Origin: a bacterium
Lineage (GTDB): Bacteria > Verrucomicrobiota > Verrucomicrobiia > Limisphaerales > J093
DNA: 13,525 nt
Reading direction: 5' to 3'
Assembly (NCBI GenBank): GCA_021784265.1
Contig: JAJXTA010000017.1
Coordinates: 1-13,525, forward strand
A model generated the notes under the pieces. It saw only the letters and a list, made by a program, of their open reading frames with translations. It ran no database searches and had not been told where the DNA came from. Shown piece after piece: positions 5,320-12,716 of this stretch. A program made the position numbers and the translations under genes. How positions within the stretch are numbered: the first letter of the stretch is position 1; the number at the start of each line of letters is the position of its first letter.

Positions 5320-7323
5320 TCAGCGCCGGTCGGCCCCCTCCGCGCGCTGCTCCGCCGGCGAGACCAGCCGCGCGCCGGGCAGCCGTTTCTTGGCTTCCAC
5401 CCCCGGCGTGCGGTCGTGCCCGGCGCGGACCGTGAAGCGGAGTTGGTCCAGGTAATCCAACAGCGGCACCACGTGTTTGCGGCTGACCCCCAGCGCATCA
5501 CGAAACTCCATGGTGGAAAAGGACGGACGCCGGGCGAACAGTTGCAGGGCCACTTGCTGGGCCCCCTCCAACGCGGTCCGGTGCAGGAACAGGTCGGCGG
5601 TGAGCCGGACCAGGATTCCGCGTTCGGCGGCCAGGCGCAGCAGTGCTTCCACCGCCGCCGGCGGCTCGGTCAGGTCCGCCGCCAGCTCGGCCACGGTCGG
5701 ACTGGCCCAGCCCGCGGTCTCGAGTTCGGCCACCAGGCGTTGGGCCAGTCGCTCCTCCGCGGGCGACAAACACGGTTGCCACTCGGGCAGGAAATAAACC
5801 TCACCCGCCCGCAGGAGCCGGCCCGCCGCCAGGAGGCTGGCAAGCGTGAGCTCCAGCAGCTCCCCCTGGCCGCTCACGGTCGGGAGGAGCTCGGCGGCGC
5901 TCGAGCCCAGCCGCTTGGGGTGGGAACGGTGGCCGGCGCCGACAGCGGCAAGGACCTTCTCGCTGGCTTGCGCCAAAACCTCTCGATGGGCCACCCGCCC
6001 GCCGCGGGTCTCCACCAGCACTCCACCCGCGCGGAGGTCCTCGAGCACCGCGGTCAGTTCTTCCGGTCGCAGCAACGCTCGCCGTGCCAGCTCGCGTGGC
6101 TCGAGCAGGCACCCCGTTTCGCGCAGTAACAGCCCGCACCACGTCTTGGCGCTGCCCAGCGCGTCGCGCCGTGCCGCCAGCATGGCGAGGGTCCAGGGCC
6201 GTTGCCGCCGCAGGCGGACGTTGCTCACCCCCAGCACGGTCCCGCCGCCGAGCGTGACCACACCCTGGGCGTGCGGCCCCCCGGCTGCCCCGCGCACCAC
6301 GAACCGCTCCCCGGTCACCATTGGGAGCGGTGACGCCAACCGGACTTGCACCATCTGCCGTTCCCCCGGTTGCATCGGCGCGCGTTCCAACAGGGCCAGC
6401 CGCGCCGCGACGGCGGCGGTGCCGACATGGAACTGCACCTCGGCGTAGTCTTTCAACTCGCCCCCAACTCCCTCGAGGCGGCGGAGCTCGACTTCGGCCA
6501 TGCCGACGGGCGGGGGCACGTCCGCGGTCGCGAGGACCATCCCTCGGTCGATGAGTTGGTGGTCCAGGTCGGCGAGATTGAGGGCGACACATTCGCCCGC
6601 CAACCCCTCGGTGGCTTCCTCACCATAGACCTCGAGGCGGCGGACGCGCCCGGACCGACCACCCGGCCACAACACCAGGGAGTCCCCGGGGCGCACCACC
6701 CCGTGGGTGGGAATCCCGGTGACCACCACCCCCGCCCCGCGCAGGGCGAAGACATCCGCCACCCAAACCCGGGCTGGTCCCGACACGGAATGGGGTGCGC
6801 AAGCGTTGGCGACCTGGTTCAGGCTGTCGAAGAAGCCCTCGAAACCTTCCCCGGTAACGCTGGACAGCAGGCAAACCGGCGCCGTCTCGAGGAAGGTACC
6901 GGCCACCAATCGCCGCACGTCCTCTCGTACCAGCTCGCGCAGTTCGGGTTCAACCAAGTCGATCTTGGTCACCGCGATGACCCCATGCCGCAAGCCCATA
7001 AGGCGCAGGATGGCCAAGTGCTCCCGCGTTTGCGGCATGACGCCGTCGTCCGCGGCCACCACCAGGATGACGACTGAGATCCCGTGCGCTCCCGCCACCA
7101 TGTTGCGGATAAAGTCCGCATGGCCCGGCACATCGACCACCCCCACGATGCGTTGGTCGGCGAGGCGGCACGGGGCGAACCCCAAGTCGATGGTCAGGCC
7201 CCGTTGTTTTTCCTCCGCCAGCGTGTCCGTGTCGCAGCCGGTCAACAGCTTGACCAGCGCGCTTTTGCCGTGATCCACATGCCCGGCCGTGCCGAGCATG
7301 ATGTTCTTACGCGGCGCGCTCAT
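5320..7323 (-). CDS. selB: Selenocysteine-specific translation elongation factor SelB
   Basis: A 667-residue protein of normal SelB length. The GTPase domain shows GTAGHVDHGKS (11-21, P loop), RGLTIDLG (41-48, switch I), DVPGH (64-68) and TKID (119-122). EF-Tu-like domains 2 and 3 follow, including GIPTHGVVRPGD and a SelB-type domain that accommodates Sec-tRNA. The C-terminal third contains winged-helix repeats, ending with FSTMEFRDALGVSRKHVVPL and a last-domain DRTPG-like motif, which in the family binds the SECIS hairpin of the mRNA. SelB carries Sec-tRNA to the ribosome at UGA codons. The gene overlaps the end of selA by 17 bp, so the two are cotranscribed and coupled. The 114-bp gap to the convergent 4Fe-4S gene contains only an imperfect GC-rich inverted repeat near 5250-5270 and no T-run, so termination there is uncertain. 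Confidence 0.97.
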   Translation of the reverse strand: MSAPRKNIMLGTAGHVDHGKSALVKLLTGCDTDTLAEEKQRGLTIDLGFAPCRLADQRIVGVVDVPGHADFIRNMVAGAHGISVVILVVAADDGVMPQTREHLAILRLMGLRHGVIAVTKIDLVEPELRELVREDVRRLVAGTFLETAPVCLLSSVTGEGFEGFFDSLNQVANACAPHSVSGPARVWVADVFALRGAGVVVTGIPTHGVVRPGDSLVLWPGGRSGRVRRLEVYGEEATEGLAGECVALNLADLDHQLIDRGMVLATADVPPPVGMAEVELRRLEGVGGELKDYAEVQFHVGTAAVAARLALLERAPMQPGERQMVQVRLASPLPMVTGERFVVRGAAGGPHAQGVVTLGGGTVLGVSNVRLRRQRPWTLAMLAARRDALGSAKTWCGLLLRETGCLLEPRELARRALLRPEELTAVLEDLRAGGVLVETRGGRVAHREVLAQASEKVLAAVGAGHRSHPKRLGSSAAELLPTVSGQGELLELTLASLLAAGRLLRAGEVYFLPEWQPCLSPAEERLAQRLVAELETAGWASPTVAELAADLTEPPAAVEALLRLAAERGILVRLTADLFLHRTALEGAQQVALQLFARRPSFSTMEFRDALGVSRKHVVPLLDYLDQLRFTVRAGHDRTPGVEAKKRLPGARLVSPAEQRAEGADRR

Positions 7324-8728
7324 CGGGCCGGAGGCGGCTCAAGGTTTGGGCGATGACCCGCCCTTCCGCGTCGGTGATCGTGCGCATGTCCAACCGCACG
7401 CAACCGGCCTCGATCCGGCCAAAGACCGCCGCCGGGTCTTCACGCAGGCGGCGCGCCAGCTCGGTCGCGCTCAGCCCGGGAACGCTGACGGCCAGCTCAA
7501 TGCTGGGGATCGCTTCGGTGGGGAGTGAGCCGCTCCCTAAGAAGGCCACGCTCTCCCGGATTCTCAGCGCCACCGCCGGGGCCGTCCGGGCGACCTCGGC
7601 GACCACCGCGTCCGCGCGCGCCCTTAACGCCTCCAGCGAGGTGGCCAGCATCCGGTAAGTGGGGTGAACTTCCGCGAGGCGCTCCGGGCGCCGAAACAAG
7701 TGCAGGGTCCGTTCCAGCAGCATCAGGCAGGTCTTGTCCGCCCGCATCGCGCGCGCCAAGGGATGCTGCCGCAGTTTCTCGACGAGCGGGCGCCGGCCCA
7801 CGACGATTCCCGCCTGCGGCCCGCCGATCAGCTTGTCCCCGCTGAACAGCACCACGTCCGCGCCCGCCGCAAGCGACTCCTGCACGGTCGGCTCGTGCGG
7901 CAGGCCGAAGGGGCCCAGGTCCACCAGCGCGCCCGCGCCGAGGTCATCGATCAGAACCAAGCCGCGGCTGTGGGCCAACTCGGCCAGCTCCGGCAGACTG
8001 ACTTCCTGCGTAAACCCGACGACGCGGTAGTTACTGGGATGCACCCGCATGAGGGCGGCGGTGTTCTCGGTAATGGCGCCGCGGTAGTCTTTCAAATGCG
8101 TGCGGTTGGTGGACCCGACCTCGACCAGCCGGGCTTGGCTCTGCCGCATGACCTCCGGCAACCGGAACGAACCGCCGATCTCGATCAGTTGTCCCCGGGA
8201 AACGATCACCTCCCGCTGGGCCGCCAGCGCCGCCAAGACCAGCATTGTGGCGGCGGCGTTGTTATTGGTCACGGTGGCGGCTTCGGCTCCCGTCAGTTCC
8301 TGGAGAATGTACTCGATGAGGGCGTCGCGTTCGGCGCGTTCGCCCGTCTGACGATCCACCGCCAGGGTCACATAGCCTGCGAGCTCGGCCGTTAGCCCCT
8401 CGACCACCGCCGCCGGCAACACCGCCCGCCCCAGGCCGGTGTGAAGGAGTATCCCCGTCGCATTGATCGCGGCCCGGAGATGAGGCGTCGTGGCCTCGCC
8501 GAGCAACACTCCGGCCCGCTCCAAAACCGCCGCTGCCGAGACCGAGGGTGCCGCCCCGGCGTTCGCGGCCAGCACCGCCTCCCGTACTCGGGCGACCGCG
8601 CTTCGCAAGCATTCGACCACGAGGGGCCGGGGGTGGAGGGCCAGCCATGCCGCAGCCTGCTCCGTGGCCAGCAAGTCGCTGAGGGAAGGAAGCTGCCGTA
8701 ACCACGGTTGTTTCTCTTCGAGTGGCAT
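7307..8728 (-). CDS. selA: L-seryl-tRNA(Sec) selenium transferase SelA
   Basis: A 473-residue protein, close to the usual about 460. It is a PLP enzyme that converts Ser-tRNA(Sec) to Sec-tRNA(Sec) using selenophosphate. The N-terminus has LRQLPSLSDLL; NATGILLHTGLGRA (89-102) and TNNNAAATMLVL (154-165) are family signatures. The PLP lysine is Lys299 in LFSGDKLIGGPQAG, and DDLGAGALVDLG (261-272) precedes it. The ATG at 8728 is supported by a Shine-Dalgarno GAGGTGA (8744-8738) 9 nt upstream. It sits 48 bp after the ATPase activator gene and overlaps selB by 17 bp. No selD (selenophosphate synthetase), which this enzyme needs, is present in the window. Confidence 0.97.
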   Translation of the reverse strand: MPLEEKQPWLRQLPSLSDLLATEQAAAWLALHPRPLVVECLRSAVARVREAVLAANAGAAPSVSAAAVLERAGVLLGEATTPHLRAAINATGILLHTGLGRAVLPAAVVEGLTAELAGYVTLAVDRQTGERAERDALIEYILQELTGAEAATVTNNNAAATMLVLAALAAQREVIVSRGQLIEIGGSFRLPEVMRQSQARLVEVGSTNRTHLKDYRGAITENTAALMRVHPSNYRVVGFTQEVSLPELAELAHSRGLVLIDDLGAGALVDLGPFGLPHEPTVQESLAAGADVVLFSGDKLIGGPQAGIVVGRRPLVEKLRQHPLARAMRADKTCLMLLERTLHLFRRPERLAEVHPTYRMLATSLEALRARADAVVAEVARTAPAVALRIRESVAFLGSGSLPTEAIPSIELAVSVPGLSATELARRLREDPAAVFGRIEAGCVRLDMRTITDAEGRVIAQTLSRLRPDERAA

Positions 8729-8776
8729 ATCAGTCGTTCACCTCGAGTTTGGCGGCGAGGGCGAACCGCGGCGCGG

Positions 8777-9574
8777 TCACGAGTCTGCGGCCAGCATCGT
8801 GCCCCGAATCCAGTCGCATGCCAGCAAGGCCGCCCCCCTGGCCGCCGTAAGCTGCGGGTCAGGCGCCAGCACTAACTCCTGCCCCAAAGCTCGCGCCAGG
8901 GCTTGGTCCATCCCCGCGATCAAGGCTGTGCCGCCCGTCAAGACCACCGGGGGAGCGAAGCCCCGGCTCCCCAGGGTGGCCACCCTGTCCGCCACCGCCT
9001 GGAGCACCCCGGCCGCCACGTCTTCGACCGCCGCCCCTTGGGCCAGCAACGACACGATCTCCGTCTCGGCAAAGACCGCGCACATGCTCGTAATCCGGGC
9101 CGGCTGCGAGGCCCGCCCCGCCGCGCGCCCCAGGTCCTGGAGGGGTAAGCCGAGGCGTTGGGCCACCAGCTCCAGAAACCGCCCGGTGCCCGCCGCGCAC
9201 CGATCGTTCAGGACAAAGTCCCGGACGCCGCCCGCGTCCAGGTGGATGACCTTGCTGTCTTGCCCGCCGATATCGACCAGGGTGCGCGCGGCGGGCAGCA
9301 GACTGCGGACCCCGCGCGCGTGGCAGGTGATCTCGGTGATCGCGGTGTCGGCCTCCACGATCAGGTCCCGCCCGTACCCCGTGGCGACGGTCTTGGCGAC
9401 CTCAAACCGCGACAGACCCGCCTCGCCCAGCGCGCGTTGATACAAGGCGGAGGCGAGCTCCGCTTGGCGCGGCTGTTGGTCTGCCGCCAGCGCGCGCACC
9501 GGCTGCCGGGTATCGGCATCCAGCAACACGACCTTCATGGTCCGCGACCCGGCATCGATCCCACACGCGATCAT
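8777..9574 (-). CDS. BadG/HgdC-type ATPase activator (reductase component of a double-cubane-cluster or dehydratase system)
   Basis: A 265-residue protein of the ASKHA ATPase fold. Visible motifs are the phosphate loop GIDAGSRTMK (5-14), DIGGQDSK (101-108) and LTGGTA (212-217). Cys126 in DRCAAGTGRFLE and Cys165 in SMCAVFAETEI are the two ligands that, in the homodimer, hold one bridging 4Fe-4S cluster. In this family, ATP hydrolysis drives a low-potential electron into a partner iron-sulfur protein. The start at 9574 is chosen because its ATG overlaps the TGA of the upstream partner gene (ATGA) and the family begins exactly with MIACGIDAGS; the longer open frame up to 10096 is antisense-like noise inside the partner gene. 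Relatives include E. coli YjiL and the activator of 2-hydroxyglutaryl-CoA dehydratase. Confidence 0.93.
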   Translation of the reverse strand: MIACGIDAGSRTMKVVLLDADTRQPVRALAADQQPRQAELASALYQRALGEAGLSRFEVAKTVATGYGRDLIVEADTAITEITCHARGVRSLLPAARTLVDIGGQDSKVIHLDAGGVRDFVLNDRCAAGTGRFLELVAQRLGLPLQDLGRAAGRASQPARITSMCAVFAETEIVSLLAQGAAVEDVAAGVLQAVADRVATLGSRGFAPPVVLTGGTALIAGMDQALARALGQELVLAPDPQLTAARGAALLACDWIRGTMLAADS

Positions 9575-10878
9575 CGGCCGCCTCCCCCCGCCGGCCACCG
9601 CCGCCGCACCGTCTCCACCAGGGCTTCCACCCGCAGGCGAAGCCGCTCCGCCTCCGCCGGCGAATAATCCGTGGTGAGTTTGAGATACGGCAACTTCAGC
9701 TCCGTTTCGACGAAGCGTTGCACGGTGACCGCCTCGACCTCGTAGGTGAGGCAGCCTTGCCAGACCAGCTCGATGACGCCCTGGGGCTGAAAGGCGGTCG
9801 CCAAGGTCCGCAGGGTCTCGAGCCGGCGGCGGTTCACGGTCCGGATCGAACAGGGCAGGTGCTCGTACTTGCGGGCGATGGCCGCCAGCGGGTCCGCCGC
9901 CTGGGGGTCCACGTCCTCGAGCAGCGGTTTGAGGCCCGTGCAGTTCTCTGTGCAGACCACCACCGCGCCGCTGGCTTCGATGATCTCCACCACCCGTTCG
10001 GCTCCATGCACCGTGGGCACCCCCGTGAGCAGCAGGCGCACCGGCTTGGCGCGCGCCGCCGCCGGCGGGCCCCGCCGGGCGCTGTACCACCTCCACGCCC
10101 GCTCATATTGCACCAGGTCCGCCTCCATCCCGGAGATGAGGCTGCTAAACTGGAGCAACTCCCGGCCCGTGAGCGGCGGTGGGTCCCGCGCCAGCAGACC
10201 GGCCAGCCGGCGCCGCAGGTCGCGTTCCCGGTTCATCCGCTGGATCGCCGCGCGGAGCTTCTCGACGGTGAGCGTGACGCCAAAACGCGCCTCGACATGG
10301 GCCGCGAACTTCTTCACCTCGGCGGTCCAAGCGTCCAGCGCGGCTGGGGTGTCGGCCTTGTGGGGCAGCTCCAAGATCCACATCGGCCGGTTGAGCCCCA
10401 TCAACTCGAACATCTTCTTCTTCCCGTCGCACGTGGTTTCAGCCACCACGAGGTCCGCCAGCTCCAGGAACGGATTCGACCGTTGCACGTGGTAGCCGAA
10501 CGTGGACTTGATGAGCGGACAGAGGTTGGTGGGGAGGGATTGCTCCGCCGCCGGGATGGTGGCCGCCGAGCCGCCACACAGGCAGACCGGCACCGCCCCC
10601 GCCGCCAACAAGACCTCGCGCGGGGTGTATTCGCACATGATGCCCACCACCGGATGACCCTGGGCTTTGGCCGCCGTGGCGTAGTCCAGGCAATGATCGA
10701 TCATCTGCGCGAAGTGCGCCAACGGCGCCGGGCCGTCCCGCTGCTCCGGCGTGGGCGCAAGAGGGGACGCGGGCGCGCGCTGCCCGCCGCACGTCGGCGT
10801 GGAAGAAGCGGACTCGTTCATTAAACCAGCGCGATCAGCGCCTTCGACCATCGTCATCGCCTTCTCAACCATAACCAC
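9571..10878 (-). CDS. HgdB-like double-cubane-cluster protein (single-subunit 2-hydroxyacyl-CoA dehydratase D family)
   Basis: A 435-residue protein with the signatures MCEYTPREVLLAAGA (81-95), LPTNLCPLIKS (115-125) and ETTCDGKKKM (147-156), and in the second half VCTENCTG (309-316), LPCSIRT (341-347) and VWQGCLTYE (372-380). The six cysteines C82, C120, C150, C313, C343 and C376 are spaced as two sets of three, as expected for the [Fe8S9] double-cubane cluster known in this family. Real 2-hydroxyacyl-CoA dehydratases need two different subunits; only one is encoded here, which favours the double-cubane reductase branch (like YjiM of E. coli), whose members reduce small molecules with ATP. 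The physiological substrate is unknown. The GTG at 10878 has AAGGA 8 nt upstream; ATGs at 10872, 10857 and 10851 are alternatives. It is the first gene of the operon with the activator, selA and selB. Confidence 0.9.
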   Translation of the reverse strand: MVMVEKAMTMVEGADRAGLMNESASSTPTCGGQRAPASPLAPTPEQRDGPAPLAHFAQMIDHCLDYATAAKAQGHPVVGIMCEYTPREVLLAAGAVPVCLCGGSAATIPAAEQSLPTNLCPLIKSTFGYHVQRSNPFLELADLVVAETTCDGKKKMFELMGLNRPMWILELPHKADTPAALDAWTAEVKKFAAHVEARFGVTLTVEKLRAAIQRMNRERDLRRRLAGLLARDPPPLTGRELLQFSSLISGMEADLVQYERAWRWYSARRGPPAAARAKPVRLLLTGVPTVHGAERVVEIIEASGAVVVCTENCTGLKPLLEDVDPQAADPLAAIARKYEHLPCSIRTVNRRRLETLRTLATAFQPQGVIELVWQGCLTYEVEAVTVQRFVETELKLPYLKLTTDYSPAEAERLRLRVEALVETVRRRWPAGGGGR

Positions 10879-10904
10879 TTGAGACGTCCTTGCCGTCGAT
10901 CCTC

Positions 10905-10933
10905 CCTATGGCCCTCCGGGGCCAAGCTGTCAA
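10905..10933 (-). promoter_or_regulatory. Candidate promoter of the double-cubane/selA/selB operon
   Basis: On the minus strand a perfect TTGACA (10933-10928) is followed after 17 bp by CATAGG (10910-10905). Transcription would start near 10898, leaving about 20 nt of leader that carries the AAGGA (10891-10887) and the GTG at 10878. The -10 is poor, but the arrangement is coherent. The -35 belongs to a TGTCAAT motif that also occurs on the other side of the neighbouring transposase remnant. Confidence 0.45.
10909..10924. promoter_or_regulatory. 16-bp dyad in the promoter spacer (operator or REP-like hairpin)
   Basis: TGGCCC (10909-10914) and GGGCCA (10919-10924) form a perfect 6-bp inverted repeat around TCCG. 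It lies almost wholly between the -35 and -10 of the candidate operon promoter, a place where a regulator could block or reshape the promoter. It could equally be a leftover hairpin of the adjacent REP-type element. Confidence 0.35.
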
Positions 10934-10952
10934 TCTCCAATGAGGGGTCAGG
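10928..10952. repeat. Left flanking motif of the transposase remnant
   Basis: On the plus strand, TGTCAAT (10928-10934) is followed by GGGGTCAGG (10944-10952). The right side of the remnant has TGTCAAT (11510-11516) followed by CCGACCCC (11525-11532). The TGTCAAT copies are direct; the GGGGTC parts are inverted. These may be the ends of the REP-type unit once mobilised by the transposase. Confidence 0.35.
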
Positions 10953-10957
10953 AAGAG

Positions 10958-11468
10958 GGCAGCGTCCAGGCGCCGCCGCTGCGCGATCCAGGCCAGCGTC
11001 CTCGTCGTCTCCTGCCGCCGCCACCGGGCGATGCCCACCTTGCCAGGGTTCCCCTTTCGCGCCGTCGCCCCAAGTCCGCCTCCGTCCCGCCCGGTTCCGC
11101 CAATGCCTCCCGCGGCACCCGCTGCGCCTTGGCCTCCTCGCCGCTCGCCTGCCGCCGCCGGTGCTCCACCTGCTGCACGAACTCCCGCGCCCCGGCCACG
11201 CTGTCCTTGGCTAGGCACATCTCCCCCAGCAACCGTTCCACCCCCAACGACGGCCAGCGCCCTGTCTCCGGCTTCAGGTATTCCGGGTAACCGCACCCGG
11301 CCCTACTCCCGCAGCGCCTGCTCCGGCGCCAGCAACTTGGCCCGCGCCGGATTCAGATGCCCATACTCGCACGCCGACGTAGCCCGGGGAGGCCCCATCC
11401 ACCATGGGTTCGCGCCGGTCGCCGCGATTCATCACGGGGTGCGCTGCCGGTTCGAATCCGAGGTCCAG
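10958..11468 (-). pseudogene. Decayed REP-associated Y1/HUH (IS200-like) transposase
   Basis: Fragments of one protein appear in order on the minus strand but in shifting frames. Segment 1 (11468-11370) has HPVMNRGDRREP, the N-terminal signature of this transposase group, joined directly to VDGASPGYVG, which normally lies about 100 residues later. Segment 2 (11368-11303) has EYGHLNPARAKLLAPEQALRE followed by TAG. Segment 3 (from 11289) resumes in another frame with YPEYLKPETGRWPSLG and VERLLGEMCLAKDS. Segment 4 (about 11059-10958) is shifted again, with RKGNPGKVGIARW, ETTRTLAWIAQRRRL, the usual C-terminal helical tail. The part between segments 1's two motifs, which holds the HUH histidines and catalytic tyrosine, has been deleted. 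The gene is therefore dead. A contiguous match to intact homologues would confirm the joins. Confidence 0.8.
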
Positions 11469-11509
11469 CTTGCGTGGCCTAGACCCGCGCCACGCAGAAG
11501 GGGTTGAAG

Positions 11510-11559
11510 TGTCAATAGTGAGGACCGACCCCTCTCCGACCCCTTTCCGGAGGACCCCT
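11510..11559. repeat. Right flanking motif with three GACCCCT repeats
   Basis: TGTCAAT (11510-11516) is followed by GACCCCT at 11527-11533, 11538-11544 and 11553-11559, spaced 11 and 15 bp apart and each followed by a pyrimidine run. The motif matches, in part inverted, the sequence at 10928-10952. No gene is seen between here and 11680; the only other structure is an 8-bp inverted repeat, CTGCGGGA (11573-11580) with TCCCGCAG (11650-11657). Confidence 0.4.
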
Positions 11560-11680
11560 TTACCCGAAGGCCCTGCGGGAGACCGGGGCAGCCTTTTCAT
11601 CAAAACAGCCTCTCTGGTCTTCCCCCGCCCAGCCACGGGAGGAGGCGCTTCCCGCAGTGGGAAACAGGACCTCGGCGGAT

Positions 11681-12715
11681 TCAGGAGCCCCTGCGCTTGC
11701 TTCTAGCCCGATACAACGTCGGCTCTTCGCTCATCACCATCGTCCTTTGCCGGCGAGCTACGTTAACGGGGAGATTCTCGGAGTGGAGCCCGTTCCACAG
11801 TGTTGCCAAGTCCGCCTCCGATAGCTCGTCCACGAACCGGAACGCGGACGCCGCTACGTAGGTTGGGTCTTTCTCGAAGGCCAGCCAGCGTCGGTCCAGT
11901 TTCTCCGCCGCGCTGCCGGTGGTGTTGGAACCGGCGAAGATGTCCAGCACGGTGTCGCCGGGAACGGTAAGGAATTCGATGAAGAACGTCGGCAACTTTT
12001 CGGGGAACCGGGCTGGATGCGGCTTCACGCCCATGATGGCACAGTGGCGCTGGTAGGGGGAGTTACTTTCGGTATTCGGAATTTGGAGGAGGTTCGACGG
12101 GATGGCGCCACCGTTGTTGTTGGCGAAGTGGCCGCTGATCTCATGGCCGGAGGGGCGCAGTTTCGGACGGTAGAAACTCTCGGCGTCTTCCAGCAGTTTC
12201 TTCATCCGTTCGGAGTAGGGCGCGAGGACGCGGCGGACATCGGCTTTTGGGAAGTCAGTTTTCGCGAACCACCAGACCGTGTTCACCGAGTCTTTCGCGC
12301 GGATTTTGCGCTTGTTCACCCACTCGATGGGCGACGGGAGCTTAGCCGGGTTGTGCCAGAAGAATTCCTCGGCGAGGCGGAAGCCGTGTTCGTCGCACAG
12401 GCGCAGCATGACGCGGAAGTTGTAGAGCGAGCGCACGGGGCGGCCGCTTTGGTAGGCACCACCGAGGTCGAGAACGAAACTGCCGGTGGGCTTGAGGACA
12501 CGCTTGACGGCGTCGGCGAACTGGAGCAGCCAGCGCACGTGGGCGTCCTCGGTTTCGTTGCCGTATTCCTTCTGGCGCTGGAGCGCGAACGGCGGTGAGG
12601 TGATGACGAGGTCCACAGAGTCGGCAGGCAGGCGCGGCAGGAGGTCGAGCGAATCGCCGACGTAGGCTTGGCCCCAGTCGGTCGTGTAGAGCGGAGTAGG
12701 CAGAGCGCCGAGCAT
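11681..12715 (-). CDS. PvuII-like site-specific DNA methyltransferase (N4-cytosine, beta class)
   Basis: A 344-residue protein. Motif IV is TSPPFALQRQKEYGNE (39-54), where SPPF is typical of N4-cytosine enzymes, and the AdoMet site DIFAGSNTTG (258-267) lies near the C-terminus, giving the beta-class order. Long stretches look strongly like M.PvuII (target CAGCTG), for example LPSPIEWVNKRKIR (126-139), VNTVWWFAKTDFPK (144-157), LAPYSERMKKL (164-174), HPARFPEKLP (233-242) and YVAASAFRF (286-294). This suggests the same or a related target. The start at 12715 is chosen because homology begins there and the TGA of the upstream gene lies 1 bp before it; the open frame up to 12910 is overlap noise. 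No PvuII-like nuclease is present in the window. Codon use looks less GC-biased than in the sel region, suggesting acquisition. Confidence 0.93.
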   Translation of the reverse strand: MLGALPTPLYTTDWGQAYVGDSLDLLPRLPADSVDLVITSPPFALQRQKEYGNETEDAHVRWLLQFADAVKRVLKPTGSFVLDLGGAYQSGRPVRSLYNFRVMLRLCDEHGFRLAEEFFWHNPAKLPSPIEWVNKRKIRAKDSVNTVWWFAKTDFPKADVRRVLAPYSERMKKLLEDAESFYRPKLRPSGHEISGHFANNNGGAIPSNLLQIPNTESNSPYQRHCAIMGVKPHPARFPEKLPTFFIEFLTVPGDTVLDIFAGSNTTGSAAEKLDRRWLAFEKDPTYVAASAFRFVDELSEADLATLWNGLHSENLPVNVARRQRTMVMSEEPTLYRARSKRRGS

Positions 12716-12716
12716 G

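Noticed and set aside
9575..10096. An N-terminal extension of the ATPase activator open frame up to 10096
   Set aside because: The extension is low-complexity Gly/Ala/Arg sequence inside the upstream partner gene; family homology starts at the ATG at 9574, which overlaps the partner's stop codon.
9571..10878. Naming the first operon gene a 2-hydroxyglutaryl-CoA dehydratase subunit
   Set aside because: True dehydratases need two different subunits and usually adjoin CoA-transferase genes; only one subunit is present and the neighbours are selA and selB, so the double-cubane reductase branch fits better.
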